64,000 nucleotides of DNA from Sordaria brevicollis (GCA_033439795.1 JAUTDP010000004.1:806001-870000), one strand, 5' to 3'. Positions 23,562 to 33,582 are shown, counted from the first letter of the stretch. Notes: generated from the letters alone by a model not told the origin. A program made the numbers and translations.

Positions 23562-23709
23562 GTGCAGTCTGGGATTCGAACCCAGGATCTTTCGCAGTCT
23601 CCAAGGCGGCAGCCGTTTAACCCACCACTTGTTAGGCGGCACCGAAGGCTGGGGGTGCTGACCAGTACCTTTTAGAGAGCGAACGCGTTGACCACTACGC
23701 CAACCGCAC
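23562..23709 (-). tRNA. tRNA-like Pol III gene 1 with ~70-nt intervening sequence, anticodon unclear
   Basis: The minus strand shows a 7-bp acceptor stem (GTGCGGT with ACTGCAC), an exact A box TGGCGTAGTGG in the D arm, and a T arm CTGGG-TTCGAAT-CCCAG with a perfect B box. A T7 terminator follows within 10 nt of the 3' end. An anticodon stem TTCGC/GCGAA is present, but its loop carries about 70 extra nucleotides that extend the helix (AAGG with CCTT further in). Standard splicing after position 37 would give anticodon TCT with C rather than U at position 33, so identity is doubtful. TATATGTATC lies about 34 nt upstream of the 5' end. It could be an intron-bearing tRNA or a tRNA-derived non-coding RNA. 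Confidence 0.55.
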
Positions 23710-24397
23710 TTGCTTTTGTTGGAAGGAGGACATAAAATTCTGATACATATAGGGGAAGGACCTGGAAGGGGGTACGTACCCTCTATGATGGGACGGGCGT
23801 GACGTGGTTGGTTAACTCGAGGAGGAGGAACATGGAGACCCGCGGGAGCTTGCAGGTTGGTGAGAGTCGTGCCTTCCTTCTCTGACTACCTCTAGAGATG
23901 AGGACTGGTCTTGAGGGGTTCGTCACTTGATGTTCTCGCCGGGTACCTCTACAGGCGAAGTCCAGCGGGGAGGTACTGGTTGGATTGTCAGTGGACGTGC
24001 TTGAAGTTTCAGGATGGCTCCTAGCACTGGCATCATCGTTCTTGCCTTGTTGTTTCCCATTCACTTTACACATGATCTGCCCTCCCACCTGATCATTGAC
24101 ACGTACTATTGTTCGTTTGCCAGTGGTGTTACTTGCCTGTTCTTCACTGCCTGCTATTTTACTTCCATTCACATACACTCCCAGGTTTCCTTCCTGTGCC
24201 CCGCAACTCTCAAGTTGCCCGTCTTCAAACTGTCCTCAACTGACACTCTCTTTTTTTCTTCCTCTCCTCCTCCCGACAACGCAAAACCAAGCTCTCGTCC
24301 TCAAAAAATCTCGTCGGCATCACATCAAACTCGTTTCGCAACGAACTAGCAGTGTCAGAAGCAAATCTCAAACCAAGACGATAACCAACCTGGAAGC
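23710..24397. other. Intergenic, upstream of tRNA-like unit 1 and of small gene 1
   Basis: Contains the 10-bp palindrome GGTACGTACC at 23771-23780, which recurs upstream of the second tRNA-like unit. The right part (24200-24400) is pyrimidine-rich leader-like sequence. No coding frame is supported. Confidence 0.35.
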
Positions 24398-24483
24398 CAG
24401 CAGCAGCAACAACAGCAACAACAACAACAGCAACAACAGCAACAGCAACAGCAACAACAACAACAGCAACAACAACACCAGCA
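24398..24483. repeat. CAG/CAA microsatellite
   Basis: About 85 bp of mixed CAG and CAA triplets. They end directly before the ATG at 24487, so the repeat most likely lies in the 5' leader of the small gene. Its poly-Asn and poly-Cys readings in other frames are artefacts. Confidence 0.85.
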
Positions 24484-24486
24484 AAA

Positions 24487-25407
24487 ATGGCCAACATGAC
24501 CACAAACCCAAAGTGCCGCTGGATGTACGGCTGCACCAACTCTCTCTACCGGGGCCCCGACGGCAAAAGCGAGAACGTCTGGCTTTGCAAGCACCATTGG
24601 GAGCTGCACCTGAAGCAACTGTGAGTACCTAGTGTACCTTCTACGACCTCTTTCTATTTCCTTCCTGTACAGCTTTCAGTTTTGGTTTCGTGTAGCCGTT
24701 GTAGACTGGCTTTTGCTATTAGGTGCCGTCGCTAATCTTTTTTTTTTTTTTTTTGCTGCTTACTAGTAATTCGACGCAACCCAGACCCGGTCCCAGTCGT
24801 TTGCCTGGAAGCAGACCTTTGTTTGGTAGCGGTGGGGGGCAGGGGCAGGGAGGTAGTTCGACCTCGACCTAGAAGAGAGTGGACGGCAGGGGGAGGGGGA
24901 GGGGGGGTGGTGGTGGCCGTACGTCTTCCTCGACCTCGACCTAGAAGAAAGTGGACGGCAGGGGGGTGGCGGCGGCGGTTGTTTTTGGAGGACGCGGCGG
25001 TTTACGATTACATCTACAACGAGGTTGACAACCGGCCTTTTCTGCCAGACAGTTTCCCGTTAATGACAACATGTCTATTTTTGACCGCCAGCTTTATTTT
25101 CTGCTTGTAGAACGTCCACACCGGCTCGCACTGTTTCGTCGTTCCATTCCACCACCGTCGACCACATCCATTCCATGCCCATGTCGCGCAGACGTGTGTA
25201 AAGCTTGTCCGTCCGAAAGAAATAGGTGTAGTTGGCGACTGCTGGTTCTCGGAATTCTTGCTCCGCTTAGATAAGGTCTACGAGGAGCAGCAGGAGGAGT
25301 GGCCATTGCCCCTCCGCTCGAGGGGAGCATCTACATCAACTGGCGAAGTAGGAGAAAACAATAGGTGCTTGGGAGTTGGCGTTAGAGGACAGGCCCAAAT
25401 AAGGTAG
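24487..25407 (+). CDS. Putative small multi-exon gene 1, unknown Cys/His-rich protein
   Basis: Model incomplete. Exon 1 (24487-24620) starts in a good context (AAAAATGGCC) and encodes 44 residues with the pattern CRWMYGC...NVWLCKHHWELHLK; it ends at a GTGAGT donor. Joined to an acceptor TACTAG at 24766 it gives a 79-residue protein stopping at 24872. A further frame from 25111 (after a pyrimidine tract and TGTAG) stays open for 98 codons to a TAG at 25405 and looks coding (TCVKLVRPKEIGVVGDCWFS...LRLDKVYEEQQEEW). Between them a frame reads LEDAAVYDYIYNEVDNRPF (about 24990-25045). I could not find one splice pattern joining all parts, because the middle holds a GC-rich imperfect duplication (24850-24960). 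No family is recognised. Confidence 0.4.
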
Positions 25408-26823
25408 ACATGGAAGTACAGAGGAGTAAAGACCAGGAGACACACATCCATATCTCTTCCACTTGTAAAACTGATGCAGGTAGACCGCAAACCATCGCTG
25501 ATATTGAATCCAACAATCGAGCACCTTACCAACCAAAAGTCCAAGAGTTCCCGCCGGGCAATGAAAGCCCCCCATGTCCTCCTGCACCTAGACACGCAAG
25601 CAAGCCAAAGGCCCCAAAAGTCAAGCCTGATGTGTCCGCCCAAAAAGAGCCTGGCTTGTAAGATTTGGTTGGTTTCGAGATACTACGAAGCTGTAGCCAT
25701 GTTTGTAGCTTTCTATCTTGTACTTCCAAGTCGAATACACCTTCGGCTTTGCCAAACAAGGTTCAGGGTTATGTCTCGGTGCTTGCTTTGTATGTGTGTA
25801 ACTCTGGGACTTGAAAGAATGGCACTCCTTCTGATTTCGTGGACACTGCCTCGCTTTCTTGCTGCCATTGGCTATGGACTGTGACACCTCTGATTGTAAG
25901 TGTCATGACGACTTGTGTAAAGAGACACTTCCACTTATTCTTTTCGGTATTTCCTCCTCTGTAGTAGTGTTGCTCTTTCTTTCCTCAACCGGGTTCAGGA
26001 AAGTAACGGACGGGCTGTTCCTCTTCAATCTTCATTCACACATGCTCTATGTCGACCGGTCAGAAATTGGAAGGGCTTGGAGCTGTACTCGGGACACTCC
26101 CCCGTGCCTGTTGTCCAAGGTAGTTCTCGTGCCATCGAGAGCGTTGAGGGTTAGAAGAGAGCAAAAAAGCAGGTGTATTTGACAGACCCAGGACTGTGCC
26201 TAACATGTTTGGCTGCTGTGGTTCTACATGTAGTGTCAAGTGTCATTGAACCAGGCCGTAGAAGCAGGAGAAGTCGATGTTTTGTTATGAAAGACGGAGA
26301 AGCCTGCTGTCCGTCGTCTGTGTTTCTTGTCTTGACCAAGTACAAGGTAACAACCCGCACCCGGGTTCCTCAGCTCCAATGCCGCCTCCCTCGCTCTTTA
26401 TGTAAAGCCAAATGTCTAACAGGTCATAACAGTCACTTTGCGTTCTCGCTCGTTCTTTCAAGCATGGAAATATGGGACTGTGCCTCCCACAATCTCTCGA
26501 GGTCTCCTTAGAACTGTGTAGTGGTTAGAAGAGAACCTTCCCCTGCTGGGGCAAAGGATGTCGTGGAAGGGAGAGGGAGAAGAGCAAAACGCAAGATCAC
26601 TGAAGATTTTCTTCCCCACAACTGGCTTTCCTTCGCTCTGCGCAAGTGTCCCGCACCATTGACACTCTCTGTGCCCCACAAAAAAGTTGTGAGGGTAAGA
26701 GGCAAGCCGTCAACCTCCCCCATCACCGCCCTCAAACCCACGACAGCCTCACCAACCCCAACCACATCAAAACGGAGAGCAAAAATAACAAAAAGATAGA
26801 GAAAAATCCAACGAAAAAGATAT
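25408..26823. other. Intergenic, no gene seen
   Basis: Only overlapping frames of up to 136 codons with S/L/C-rich random composition are present. The last 120 bp before the second tRNA-like unit are A-rich (AAAAATAACAAAAAG), matching the sequence beside the first unit. Confidence 0.35.
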
Positions 26824-26977
26824 GCGCGGTCCGGGACTCGAACCCGGGTCTTGCACTAGAGTCGTGTACTATGAGTAGTGCGGCGTCCCGCGAAATTGAA
26901 TCCAGGGGGTGCCAAGCCCAACACTTAGTAGTGTTCACATTTCTTAGTGCACGCGTTGACCACTACGCCAACCACGC
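26824..26977 (-). tRNA. tRNA-like Pol III gene 2, paralogue of unit 1
   Basis: It shares the architecture of the unit at 23.6 kb, on the same strand: acceptor stem GCGTGGT with ACCGCGC, identical A box TGGCGTAGTGG, anticodon stem TGCAC/GTGCA, T arm CCGGG-TTCGAGT-CCCGG with a perfect B box, and a T5 terminator just after the 3' end. Several stem positions differ from unit 1 with base pairing kept, which argues for selection on structure. The intervening sequence contains a perfect hairpin (AACACT-ACTA-AGTGTT). The anticodon loop again lacks U33; formal splicing would give AGA. TATATGTATT lies about 41 nt upstream. Confidence 0.55.
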
Positions 26978-27589
26978 TTGGTACTTGCTTCGTTGGAAAA
27001 GGGAACCAAAGACCTAATACATATACCCCGAAGGACGGGAAGGAGGGGCGGGTCTGGGCCTGGGTCCTGGGTCCTGGGGACACTGGGGGACACTGGGAGG
27101 TACGTACCTCTTCCCGTCCTTGGTGGGGGAGACACTCTGAGGTCGGGACCGAGGAAGATACTCGGCTGATGCCTGAGGGGTTCTTGCTTTCGCTCTTTCC
27201 TTCAAGTTCATGAACTGCCTTCTTCGAGCGGTTGGTTGCGGCGAGGGCTGGAGTTGTAGGGCAGTGCCCACCCCGCGAGCACACCAGAGGAGGCCCTGTC
27301 TAGAATCTATTTAATGCTCCCATCCCCCGCGCCCTGACCGTCTTCTCTTCCTCATCATCTTCATCACTTCTCTCAACTTTACAACATTCATCCAACTTCA
27401 CAACATCTTCAAACTTCCACCCCATACAAGGCCTTGCCAACTCTCTACCTCTACCTTCCGCTTCCTTCCACGGTTCCTCCCCAGGGGCAGCAACAGCAAC
27501 AACAACAACAGTAGTTGTTTCGGGCAGGATCCCGCGTGGTGTATGTCTTTTCTCTTTTCCTTGTCCTCCTTGGCCTGTCCAAGTTGCAG
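26978..27589. other. Intergenic, upstream of tRNA-like unit 2 and of small gene 2
   Basis: GGTACGTACC occurs at 27099-27108. A short tandem duplication of GGGTCCTGG and GGGGACACT lies at 27062-27096. From 27310 the sequence becomes pyrimidine-rich and contains CAACAACAACA (27490-27510), like the leader of the gene at 24.5 kb. A possible leader intron is 27541-27589 (GTATGT...TGCAG). Confidence 0.35.
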
Positions 27590-28308
27590 TGTCCTCGTCT
27601 TCTACCATTTCCTTCGGTCGCGTCTCGAGTTTCTTTGCAACCCACACTCACTCTCACTCTGTGTCCAGCCTCCGCCGTGCCGTCTCCCAAGAAGCACACC
27701 ACTTCGCGCATAACCGTGCCGCCAAACCTGGCGGCTCCGGTGACTTCTGTCACCTAGACTCGACCGAGAGGTGCTTCCTCTTCGCAGAAGCCCGCTAGCA
27801 AGCCCAAGACGACATTTCCAGATACAACCCGGACCGTGTTCCAGCTCGCGCACAGCCATCTTACACCTCCCCACAAGGAGAGGTACGTTTCTTGTCTATT
27901 TTTCTTCTTCCCATGCCTCCCTGCTTGCGCCCGCTCCACTGATCCCCAATGACCACGACAAAAGACTAACCCTTTGGGTCACCTTCTTCAGAACCCTACA
28001 GTCGGCCACCCAACCCTTCCCAGCCATAGCGGCGGGCCGACTTCGACGATCGGTCCTTCGGCCACTTCTTTGCCAGGGGAGTAGGTTATTGGAAAATGAA
28101 GGAGGAGGAGGGCAAGACAAAGAGCAAGGAGGAGGGGAAGAAGAAGGTCGAGGACAACACGGGCGAGGAGGAAGACGAGTACGGGAGGGAGCACAAGCGT
28201 CGCTTCAAACATGGAGAGGCGATGGCCAAGGTTTTGTCTTCGGACTTGCGGAAGAGGCATGTGGTGAAGCATTTTGTTGCGAAGATTGTCAAGGGGTTGT
28301 CTCGTTGA
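27590..28308 (+). CDS. Putative small multi-exon gene 2, unknown Lys/Glu-rich protein
   Basis: Model incomplete, start not found. Three frames look coding and share phase: 27590-27795 (includes GSGDFCHLDSTERCFLFAEAR), 27799-27882 (QAQDDISRYNPDRVPARAQ...), and 28030-28308 (DFDDRSFGHFFARGVGYWKM, then a Lys/Glu-rich stretch and HVVKHFVAKIVKGLSR before the stop). Between the second and third is a plausible intron (GTACGT at 27883, branch CTAAC near 27966). The TTCAG acceptor at 27990 leads to a different frame, and reaching the third frame needs the CCATAG acceptor at 28029. The first and second are separated only by an in-frame TAG at 27796-27798. It could be a real gene with unusual splicing or a young pseudogene. 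No family is recognised. Confidence 0.35.
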
Positions 28309-28995
28309 GCTGGGTAGACTCGTAGCTCGTCATGTTCACCGCTGCATCACAACGCGTGTCATCGCGTCCTGGCGGTTGTGCCTTGCGGTTGTACCTCTAG
28401 TTCTTGTGGTGGACACTTGTGACCCGGTTGAAGGTAGACAGTTCTTTGTTTGCAATCATTTCGAGAGTACACCAGGATTAACGAGCGCGAGTAGAAGAAA
28501 TGGCATGATTTCATCCTCGTTGACATGATGCACCTGTCCATGCATGTATTCTAACTTGCGTCCTGCCCGCTGCACAATAACACTCCGGCTTCCACAATAA
28601 CTACATGATGCATGATGCAATCCAATGTTTGTACATAGGGTGCGATGCCAACACCATGAAATTTCACGAGAGTGTTGCGAGCTGCTCAATTCCTCACACG
28701 AGGTTGCATGTCAAGCGACGACGTCCCGAGTCCGCCATCACCACGCATGATTTTGTCCAGTATGTTGCTTCGCAACAAGATCAACTACCATGATATTTGA
28801 GCGTTTTCCTTTAATCTTGCTCGATGTTTGTACGTGTCCTTCATGTTCCACAGGTTCCGCGACAACTCCCGAGTGTCAAAATTGCCAAATTTGGCCACTG
28901 ACAATTTTTGAACAAAATATTCGTTTCCATAGTTCGTGGAATGACTATTTCAGGACGGTTAACAACCATAGAGCCGGTGGTGTAGTTTTTGGAGC
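28309..28995. other. Intergenic, no gene seen
   Basis: No coding frame or repeat stands out. Confidence 0.35.
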
Positions 28996-29700
28996 GTGAC
29001 GATGAGAGACCATAGGAACAATGCGAAGTGGAAATTTGGGGTACCGACCCGCGGCGAGGGACCGACAGCAGGAAGCCCGAGAAACGGGCAAGACAGGGAC
29101 ACAACTCTATTGTTCGTGGAGTTTACAGGTTCATCACTGAGGAAAACACATTGTAGGCGCTTAATGGGAAATAAGTTCCAGTCTACGTCCAAGTTTCGCC
29201 CCCATCAGAGGTTATCATCCATCACCTGGATCAAGATGTGCGTCGCAACCGTTCAAAAAGACTCAATCTTGACAGAACGAGATGCCAATCATCCGTATTG
29301 CTTCTTCTGTGTTCCCGGAAGCAGAAAGAGGTTTTCGCAGGCAAGTTTGAGGGAACGACCAACGGACACTCAGCTCCGCGAGACACTCGGATTGCATGAG
29401 CTCAATTTCCCATGTTTGCCGCCAATGCCACAACCACAGACCCAAGGAAGGAGTGTTTTTACCAGCCACACAACCCCAGGGCAACAGAAGAGAGAAAGAA
29501 AAACTTCATGCATCTCGTCCAGGAGGTTTTCATGCGGTTCGGGCGGACAAACAGGACCTTCGGGACCGAAGGCAGCAGGAAGACCAGAGAGAAGCAGGGG
29601 TACGATGGAGAGTATCAAACGCGGAGGTCTAGATCGACAGGATCAAAAAGAAGGAGCAGTGAGAGTGGGACCATGGGATGAAGGGTATGACGCCAGATGA
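28996..29700 (+). pseudogene. Possible decayed reading frame, unknown
   Basis: The plus strand is open for 234 codons, but the more protein-like reading switches phase inside it. DANHPYCFFCVPGSRKRFS is in one frame (about 29281-29340). ECFYQPHNPRATEERKKNF and HLVQEVFMRFGRTNRTFG are in another (about 29450-29560). Such switches suggest an indel-damaged gene. No family is recognised and no introns are convincing. Confidence 0.25.
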
Positions 29701-30412
29701 TACGAGCCGTTTGATCGAAGGAGGACAGGATGGCAAGAGGTAGAAGCTCCACGGTAGAGGTACGTACCTTTACACCGCTTATGGCTGGCCGTAGTTGCAT
29801 TGTTGGGTTCGAGGTGAGTGTCCGTTGAGGCTCCATGGGCCCATTCTTCTGCTCGCAAGGCCTGCCAGCCGCTCCAGGGAAGCTGCATTTGACTACAAGG
29901 GCTCAGAAATCTCGGGAGGCCGCAGGAGTCTGAGGTCACGGGTGCCCGAGAGCTCGACGATTGGGCAAGAGGGCTTGTTGTTGAGTGTCTTGCCCTTGTT
30001 CGTGTCCTGCCTGCCGGGCTTGCAAAAGATTTTCTTCTTGTTTCTACCCCGCTGTCACGGGACCGGGAGGAGGAAGTAAAACTCTGCCACTCCCTCCTCT
30101 TGCTTGTCGTCCTTTTTCTCTCCTCCTCATCTTTTTCTTCCTTCTTCCCTCAAGTCCTCCACCATGAGGCACGTTTAAACCATCCCCATCACCGCTCTCC
30201 ATGAGGTTCGTATTCAGCTCTTTCTCTCCCAACTCCATCATGCTGCGTTTCATGAGCCCAGTTGCCCTTCAGCTGCACCTCAAAGTTTGCTCATTGCTGA
30301 CTTCCTCCCCTCCAAAGCCCAACCAGCTTGGTCGCAGCCGTTCCTACCAAGGAGCAGCACCACCCGACGGCGCAAGTTCCTACTCGCGTAGGCGCGGCCG
30401 CGGAAGAAGAAG
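29701..30412. other. Intergenic, no gene seen
   Basis: Contains a third copy of the palindrome GGTACGTACC (29759-29768). From 30090 the sequence is pyrimidine-rich and leader-like, ahead of the gene fragments that follow. Confidence 0.3.
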
Positions 30413-30730
30413 ATGAGGTTGAGAAGTGTCATCGCCGCCGCTCACTACATCCGCTCCATCGCCCCATCTACGGGGTTCCCGTCGTTCGTAAGTCTTCTGT
30501 CACTCTTTCCTCTACTCATCTTTGAGGTACTGACCCCAGCAGTGCGCCAAGAAGCTTCTCCCCTGGTTCGACGGCGCAGCCGTGGCTTCGGCTTCGTTCG
30601 TTATGGCCAGGAGGCCGACCAGGAGCAGGCCGTCGCCAACATGCCCGGATACCCAAGAGTGAGTTCCCATGTCTTGAAACTAGAACTGAACGGACATCTA
30701 CTGACACGTCAAGCGACAGGGATGAGAAGT
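30413..30730 (+). pseudogene. RRM RNA-binding domain fragment
   Basis: After a likely acceptor (ACCCCAG near 30540) the frame reads RRRSRGFGFVRYGQEADQEQAVANMPGYP. RGFGFVRY (30581-30604) is a canonical RNP1 motif, and the following helix fits the second half of an RRM fold. The frame ends at a GTGAGT donor (30660), and the next piece (DEKFFKENDHPRSPR) runs into a stop. No RNP2 strand or start was found upstream, so only about half a domain is present. It is probably a fragment left by rearrangement. Confidence 0.45.
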
Positions 30731-30919
30731 TCTTCAAGGAGAACGACCACCCGCGGTCCCCTCGATAGTGTCAAGACACGGTCCCGGCGGCGACAAGAAG
30801 CCCGTCTTCTTCGTCTTCCACGCTGGCTCTGGCTCTCCGAGAGATCGCCCTCCCAGCCGACACCAACTCCGGGTCTACACGGCAGGCAGGCTCTCCGCCG
30901 CCGCCGCCGCCGCCACCCT

Positions 30920-31260
30920 GACAAGATCAGAAATATCGATCGGCCGGGGTGAGAGTTACCGTCTACGTACTTCAACCAGTACGGTAGTGAGTTGCCTTCT
31001 TGTCTTTCTGTCTTTGTCCTTACCGGCACTCACTAACTCATATCGTCAAACACAGACTCTTACCCCAAGGCCGCCCCTCTCAACGACATCCGAAACATCG
31101 ATCGGCCGGGGTGGGAGTTGCCCCCAGCCACTATGGCAGTGAGTTCCCTTGTCTTTCTCGTTGCTCTTATCACCCGCTGACCCATTCATCCAACAGACTC
31201 CTACCCCCAGGCCACAGGCCAACAGGCCAACTATAGAGGTCCCCAAGTCCCGTCGTCTGC
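30920..31260 (+). repeat. Duplicated exon-intron unit
   Basis: The 17-mer ATCGATCGGCCGGGGTG occurs at 30935-30951 and 31097-31113. It is preceded in both by a sequence coding IRNIDRPG and followed by a GTGAGT-type intron (30987-31055 and 31139-31196). Each intron ends in CACAG or AACAG followed by ACTCnTACCCC. The first copy reads RPG-stop-ELP where the second reads RPGWELP, a single G-to-A change. The unit therefore includes exon and intron and was duplicated at DNA level. The parent gene is not recognised. Confidence 0.6.
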
Positions 31261-31379
31261 CGGGCCCCCAACACACACCGGCCTGGCAGACGACCTGCTA
31301 TGTCGGCAACTTGACGACGCTCACGCTGCTGGTTATCGACCTCTACGATATCAGTAGCATGTTGTCATCCTGGCAACGG

Positions 31380-31652
31380 GTAAGCGGGCGCCGGACAGTG
31401 CCGTGTCGTGTTCCTGCTCGCGCCAGCCGCAAACCGGGAGCTCAACTCCCAGACGATTGGTGTTGTGATCACCGCCAGCCACAACCCCGCCGCCGCCGCC
31501 GCTGCCGCCGCCGCCGACAATGGCGTCTCGGTGGTGTTTTTGCCAAGATCGTTGAGGAAGACCTCATGGACGAGGAGCTTGAGGAGGAGGGCAAGGCGTC
31601 CGCAAGATGGGGGAGGATGAGAGGGGGGAGGGGATGCGGGGTTGTGGAATAG
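31380..31652 (+). pseudogene. Phosphohexomutase (AGM1/PGM3-like) fragment with GCC expansion
   Basis: One frame reads LNSQTIGVVITASHNP (about 31440-31487), then a GCC triplet run, then DNGVSV (from 31516). GVVITASHNP...DNGVK is the phosphoserine loop of alpha-D-phosphohexomutases, closest in wording to phosphoacetylglucosamine mutase, an enzyme of UDP-GlcNAc synthesis. Here an alanine run of about nine residues separates the HNP and DNG parts, which are normally adjacent. The frame is then lost, while another frame gives AKIVEEDLMDEELEEEGKAS. No upstream or downstream domains of the enzyme are found, so this is a fragment and not a working gene. Confidence 0.45.
31488..31516. repeat. GCC triplet repeat
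   Basis: About nine GCC triplets with one CTG-type interruption, lying inside the phosphohexomutase-like motif. Confidence 0.8.
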
Positions 31653-33582
31653 TGTGTTGTGTCGGGAGTTCTTGTATGAGTGTTTTGTCAGGGATTGATG
31701 TAGGAGTGCGGTCTTGGGATGGGCTCGAGCAGGAGTTCGAAGTCTTGTACCTTTTCCTTTCTCTTCCTTTTCTTCCTCTTCTACGTATTCTTCTTCTCCC
31801 TCTTCCATCGTGCTCATAGAGGTAGAGGTAGTCAACAAGTTCATTGTCATTCACTGTTCCGTGCCTCGTTCGTCGTGTCCAGTTTGCGTTGAACCACTTC
31901 GTCTTTATCAAGCAGCAATCTTGGTGTCCGTGTTTTGTCGTTGATTGACTCAAGTACCGCCAACTTTGATGTGAGCCAAGACAAGCAGGCAAAAGTTCCC
32001 TTGCGTGCATGTATTCGTGTCTTGTGTATGTCTATCTCGAAACCATGTACGGTGTTGGACGGTGTCTTTGTTCTTGTGTGTTGTAGTTGTCCTATCTCGG
32101 GGTTGCTAGAGTGGATGAGAAGAGAAAGAAGAGGAACGCAAAGGTGTACTAGCATGTTAAGCCGTGTTCATGCTCCTCCTCATGGTCTTCAACTACTCCA
32201 ATGAAGTCAAATCTCATGATTCTTGCATCTCTAGGTAGACCGTGAGTTTAGATCGAACTTTTACTCTGCCCCACGCCACCTACTCCCTGTGTCCTGTGTC
32301 TATGTACTGTGTCCTGTGATACATCCGTTTTCGAAGGCGTTATCATCCAACATTTTCAAACCAACAAGCTTTTGTAGCGTAGAGATGATAGAGGGGGAAA
32401 ATAAGAAGGGAAGGTGAACGGTTTGGTCTTCTAGAGCGTCATAACTCGATCCCTCTGTTCTAATCGAAATGTCAGACTGTTTGTTCCATCTCAGCTTAAA
32501 TCCTGCCTCTCTATCTGGATGAGGTCCAGTCAAAGGGCAGTAAGATCTGCGGTCATACCTCTAGTGTAGAGGTAGGTAGGAAAGATTAACAGGACGGGAC
32601 TAAAGACTAAGACTACCTCGGGACGACGGGACGACGGGACATTAACAGTTTGTGAGGAAAGAGGATAGGTAAAGAGGTAAAAAAGTTTGGTTCGGTGGTA
32701 GATGACATGAAGACAAATTCAAGATAATGATGCATGATTGTTCAATATACCTTCTATGGCGGCGCAAACATACCTCTATCGTTATTGTGAACTGGCTGGA
32801 TTGAAAGAACCAAGGGAGTGTGGCAATACAAGAGGTAGCAAAAATAGCAATCACAGTGGACAAGTTGGGAACGAAACAAAGTGACAAGTACTCGTACAAT
32901 TATATCTACATTTACATTTACATTTAAACAACCTCTCAGCCGAGGTAAAGTAAGTAACCTCTTGCAAGACCGAGGTATCAGCAGTCTGCAGTATATCAAA
33001 TCTCTTCCAACATCCATACGTAGGTATGTGCCTACTACCATAGCAGCCCGATATTAAAAACCCATCATCAAGTTCCTTCCTGAAAGCCTTCCAAACCCAT
33101 CAAGTAGGACGTAGGTAGGTACCAACCTCAAATACTCCAACACTCCAACCCACATTCCCATTGAAATTTCAAAATGCGACACACACAGAAGACGCCTCCC
33201 TCCTAACGCCCCCTCGCTACCATCATTCAACGCCTCCATCCTTTTAAAGCCCTCCCAGAAACAAAGATAAAGGAAAAGACAAAAGAAAAGGGGTATTGTA
33301 CAAAAAGCCATAATGTCCGAACGAAAGAGAGAACAAAAAAAGCAAATAACCTCAAGGCTGAACACCAGATGAATCAAGCCCTGAAGTCAGTAAAGTTAGT
33401 CAAGTGCGTTCATAGTAACGAAGGAGTGGACGATGTAATGAGACGCACCTTGAGTTGAGGTAACCTTACCTACCTTAAGTAAGTAGGAGTAACTGAGGAA
33501 AGGGGTCTCCCACCCCCACCAACAAAATAGGGTACACGTCGCTGCCCCGCAAAGTGCTGCCTTCGCCCATGCTCCCCGTCAA
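31653..33582. other. Intergenic, no gene seen
   Basis: Only unsupported frames up to about 148 codons are present. GGTAGGTA motifs occur near 32570 and 33115, and TACCTTACCTACCTTAAG near 33465. This is the 3' flank of the F-box/ankyrin gene. Confidence 0.4.

Noticed and set aside
24225..24632. Poly-Asn and poly-Cys frames over the CAG/CAA repeat
   Set aside because: They are phase readings of a microsatellite; the credible ATG (24487) lies after it in another frame.
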